Source: Brevundimonas sp. UBA986 (lineage in GTDB: Bacteria > Pseudomonadota > Alphaproteobacteria > Caulobacterales > Caulobacteraceae). From it: DNA of 6,982 bases. Both the position numbers and the translations under genes were made by a program. Position 1 is the stretch's first letter. Each line of letters starts with the position of its first letter. The stretch spans positions 1-6,982 of the forward strand of contig DBBK01000243.1 in NCBI GenBank assembly GCA_002292165.1, read 5' to 3'. The notes under the pieces are model-generated. The model had not been told where the DNA came from, did not search any database, and was given only the letters and a program-made list of their open reading frames with translations. This document shows positions 5,363-6,982 of this stretch, piece after piece.

Positions 5363-6460
5363 ATGTCTCGCTACCGTCTGCGCAGAAGCGCGGCACTGAT
5401 GATTTTTGCTGTCGGAGCCTTGGGGGCTTCTACCGCCTTGGCCGGTGAAGCCGGTCAGGCCACACGCGTCGCCATGCCGCTCGGCGTCGCGGCGCCCGCG
5501 CCCGGCGGCTTCCTGGATTTCTGCCGGCGTGAGCCGACGCAGTGCGAGCGATCCGCCGCCGATGCGCGCGATCCGGCCGCGGTGTCGCGTCTGGCGTCGC
5601 AGCTGTTCTGGCAGCAGGCCTTCACCCGGCCGAACGCCGCCGCGCCGGCCGCCGGCCGCGCCACGCCGGTCTCCGCCCCGGCAGCCGGTCGCGGAAACTA
5701 TGACTGGAGCCGGGTCTTCCCGAACGCCCAGACTGCCGCCTCACAACGGAATATGCCGGCGCGCCCGGTCGCCACGTCGCGTCCCATGCGCATTGTCTCG
5801 CAAGGCGCGGTCTCCGCCGAGGACTTCGGCTCCCAGGCCGTGGACGCCTCGGCCGATGGCGTGGCTTATCAGGCCGCCTCGGCCGCCGAGGTCGCCGGCA
5901 ATCCGATGGCCCGCACCTTCGCCCGCCTCGGCGTGCCGGCTCCGCGCATTCATCCCACGCCGCTGCCGGACGCCGCCGGCGCCGCCTCGGCCGACGCCTT
6001 CACCGCACCTTCGTCCAGGATCCAGGACCGCGCCGAACAGCGCGCCGACAATGATGTCGCCGTCCTGCCCCTCGACGCGGACACCTGGGCCCTGCTCAAC
6101 CGCGTCAACCGCACGGTCAACCGCGGCATCCGCCAGACCTCGGACCAGTCCAACTACGGCAAGCCCGACTTCTGGGAAGTTCCGACCGGCCGCGTCGCCC
6201 GGGGCGATTGCGAAGACTACGTCCTGGCCAAGCGCCAGGCGCTGATCGCCGCCGGCGTGCCCGCCGAGGTCCTGTCCATCGCCATCGTCGACACTCAGTG
6301 GGGTGAAAGCCACGCCGTCCTGCTGGTCGCGGGCGACACCGGCGAGGTCGTGCTGGACAACCTGTCGTCCTGGATCTCCCGCTGGGACCGCACGGGCTAC
6401 ACCTGGCGCGAACGCCAGGCGCCCGGCAGCGTCTTCGAATGGGTCAGCGTCGCGGCCTGA
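5363..6460 (+). CDS. Exported transglutaminase-like cysteine peptidase (BTLCP/Peptidase_C93 type)
   Basis: The 365-residue protein has a signal peptide (basic RYRLRR, hydrophobic 10-26, cleavage near ALA-27), so it acts in the periplasm. Residues 50-61 carry the family's N-terminal motif FLDFCRREPTQC. The catalytic core spans about 233-365: WALLNRVNRTVN (242-253), SNYGKPDFWEVP (263-274), GDCEDYVLAKRQAL with nucleophile C283, ESHAVLLV with H317, and VLDN with D332, a complete Cys-His-Asp triad. This family includes LapG, which cleaves a surface adhesin at the periplasm, but no LapD or adhesin gene is in the window, so its substrate is unknown. The usual spacer between motif and core is about 20-40 residues; here it is about 170, mostly Ala/Pro/Ser-rich and probably disordered. 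GGAG (5352-5355) is 7 nt before ATG. A hairpin (6452-6467) surrounds the stop codon. Confidence 0.9.
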   Translation: MSRYRLRRSAALMIFAVGALGASTALAGEAGQATRVAMPLGVAAPAPGGFLDFCRREPTQCERSAADARDPAAVSRLASQLFWQQAFTRPNAAAPAAGRATPVSAPAAGRGNYDWSRVFPNAQTAASQRNMPARPVATSRPMRIVSQGAVSAEDFGSQAVDASADGVAYQAASAAEVAGNPMARTFARLGVPAPRIHPTPLPDAAGAASADAFTAPSSRIQDRAEQRADNDVAVLPLDADTWALLNRVNRTVNRGIRQTSDQSNYGKPDFWEVPTGRVARGDCEDYVLAKRQALIAAGVPAEVLSIAIVDTQWGESHAVLLVAGDTGEVVLDNLSSWISRWDRTGYTWRERQAPGSVFEWVSVAA

Positions 6461-6513
6461 GGGCCGCCGTCTGAGGGGTTGCCGCCTGAGGCGACACACG
6501 TCCCAAAAATGAA

Positions 6514-6541
6514 ACGCCCGGTCACCGCAGTGACCGGGCGT
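6514..6541. terminator. Bidirectional intrinsic terminator between convergent genes
   Basis: ACGCCCGGTCAC-CGCA-GTGACCGGGCGT is a perfect 12-bp inverted repeat with a 4-nt loop. On the minus strand it is followed by a T-rich run (TTCATTTTT, plus positions 6505-6513), so it terminates the phosphatase gene well. On the plus strand it is followed by CGCTGTTTC, a weaker tail, and would end the peptidase transcript 54 nt after its stop. Confidence 0.85.
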
Positions 6542-6576
6542 CGCTGTTTCTGGAGAGCCGCGCTCTTTCGGAGTGG

Positions 6577-6982
6577 CTAGATCGCCCGGCGCGAGGTCTC
6601 GATCGTCTTGCCGATGGCGCGGGTCTGCAGCAGCTGGCGCGTCTCGCCTTCAAGCCTCAGCCCGGTCAGGACGCCGGTGGCGTAGGCTCCGGTGTCGATT
6701 CCGATGCGGCGGCCGTCGGCGTGGACAGCCTCCTCCGGCGTGTGGCCATGCACCACCACCTTCTCGAACGGCGTGCGGCCGCCCAGGAAGTCACCGCGAA
6801 TCCACATCAGATCCTGCTCCGACTGCTCGGCCAGGGCGATGCCCGGACGCGCGCCGGCATGGGCGAAGAAATAGTCGCCGATCTCGAACGACGAGCGCTG
6901 GCGCGCCAGGAATTTGCGGTGGCTGTCCGGCAGGGCCGCGCCCAGATTGGCCGAGGCCTCGACCCAGCCTTCGATCTCGCCC
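6577..6982 (-). CDS. PPP-family Ser/Thr (metallo)phosphatase, C-terminal part (cut by window edge)
   Basis: The last 134 residues of a metallophosphoesterase are visible; the N-terminal half with the first GDxHG and GDxxDRG motifs lies beyond position 6982. In order one sees a helical segment, FFAHAGARPG (motif with a metal-binding His), DLMWIRGDFL, VVVHGHTPEEAV (the C-terminal metal-binding His motif) and IGIDTGAYATGVLTGLRLEG. Together these are typical of bacterial Ser/Thr protein phosphatases of the PPP family, which use two metal ions to hydrolyse phosphoprotein or related phosphate esters in the cytoplasm. An ApaH-like diadenosine tetraphosphatase is an alternative, but the RPG and DLMWIR motifs favour the protein phosphatase type. 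The stop is TAG at 6577-6579, and a strong terminator lies 36 nt downstream. It converges with the peptidase gene. Confidence 0.9.
   Translation of the reverse strand, partial: GEIEGWVEASANLGAALPDSHRKFLARQRSSFEIGDYFFAHAGARPGIALAEQSEQDLMWIRGDFLGGRTPFEKVVVHGHTPEEAVHADGRRIGIDTGAYATGVLTGLRLEGETRQLLQTRAIGKTIETSRRAI

Noticed and set aside
1..6982. Mobile element, CRISPR array, prophage or toxin-antitoxin pair
   Set aside because: No transposase, integrase, terminal repeats, regular direct repeats or recognisable toxin/antitoxin motif was seen. The tRNA has no second copy of its 3' end in the window that would mark an attachment site.

Overview
The window comes from a GC-rich bacterial chromosome, most likely an alphaproteobacterium of the Caulobacter/Brevundimonas type. 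The grounds are the overall base and codon use, a housekeeping promoter whose -10 resembles the Caulobacter GCTANAWC element, a transglutaminase-like cysteine peptidase of the kind common in Alphaproteobacteria, and a CtrA-like box. The genus is inferred, not proven. The region is gene-dense. I see no transposon, CRISPR array or prophage.

Layout. Positions 1-731 (minus) hold the N-terminal half of pyruvate kinase, cut by the window edge. Upstream of it, 884-2599 (minus) encodes a secreted PafA-like alkaline phosphatase with all metal ligands and monoesterase residues. It has a possible PHO box in front and a hairpin overlapping its stop codon. Positions 2705-4659 (minus) carry five small co-directional genes: a LuxR-type HTH protein with a C-terminal membrane anchor (first), a 124-residue helical protein, a polytopic membrane protein, an 86-residue protein coupled to it by an ATGA overlap, and a 61-residue protein with a strong Shine-Dalgarno. 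Only the first can be assigned to a family.

The most remarkable feature is at 4804-5128 (minus). It is a tRNA-Leu(UAA) gene split in its anticodon by a 239-nt ORF-less group I intron, at the same site (between U34 and A35) as the cyanobacterial and plastid trnL introns. The conserved core, P1 with the U.G splice-site pair, P4, P7 and the terminal G are all readable. A housekeeping promoter precedes it and a hairpin follows.

On the plus strand, 5363-6460 encodes an exported transglutaminase-like cysteine peptidase with an intact Cys-His-Asp triad. Its N-terminal Cys motif is separated from the catalytic core by a long Ala/Pro-rich insertion. A strong symmetric terminator (6514-6541) separates it from a convergent PPP-family phosphatase gene (6577-6982, minus) that runs off the window.

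Functionally this is a mix of central metabolism, phosphate scavenging, tRNA supply, an envelope-linked small-gene cluster of unknown role and an exported peptidase. Apart from the small cluster I see no sign that neighbouring genes share a pathway.
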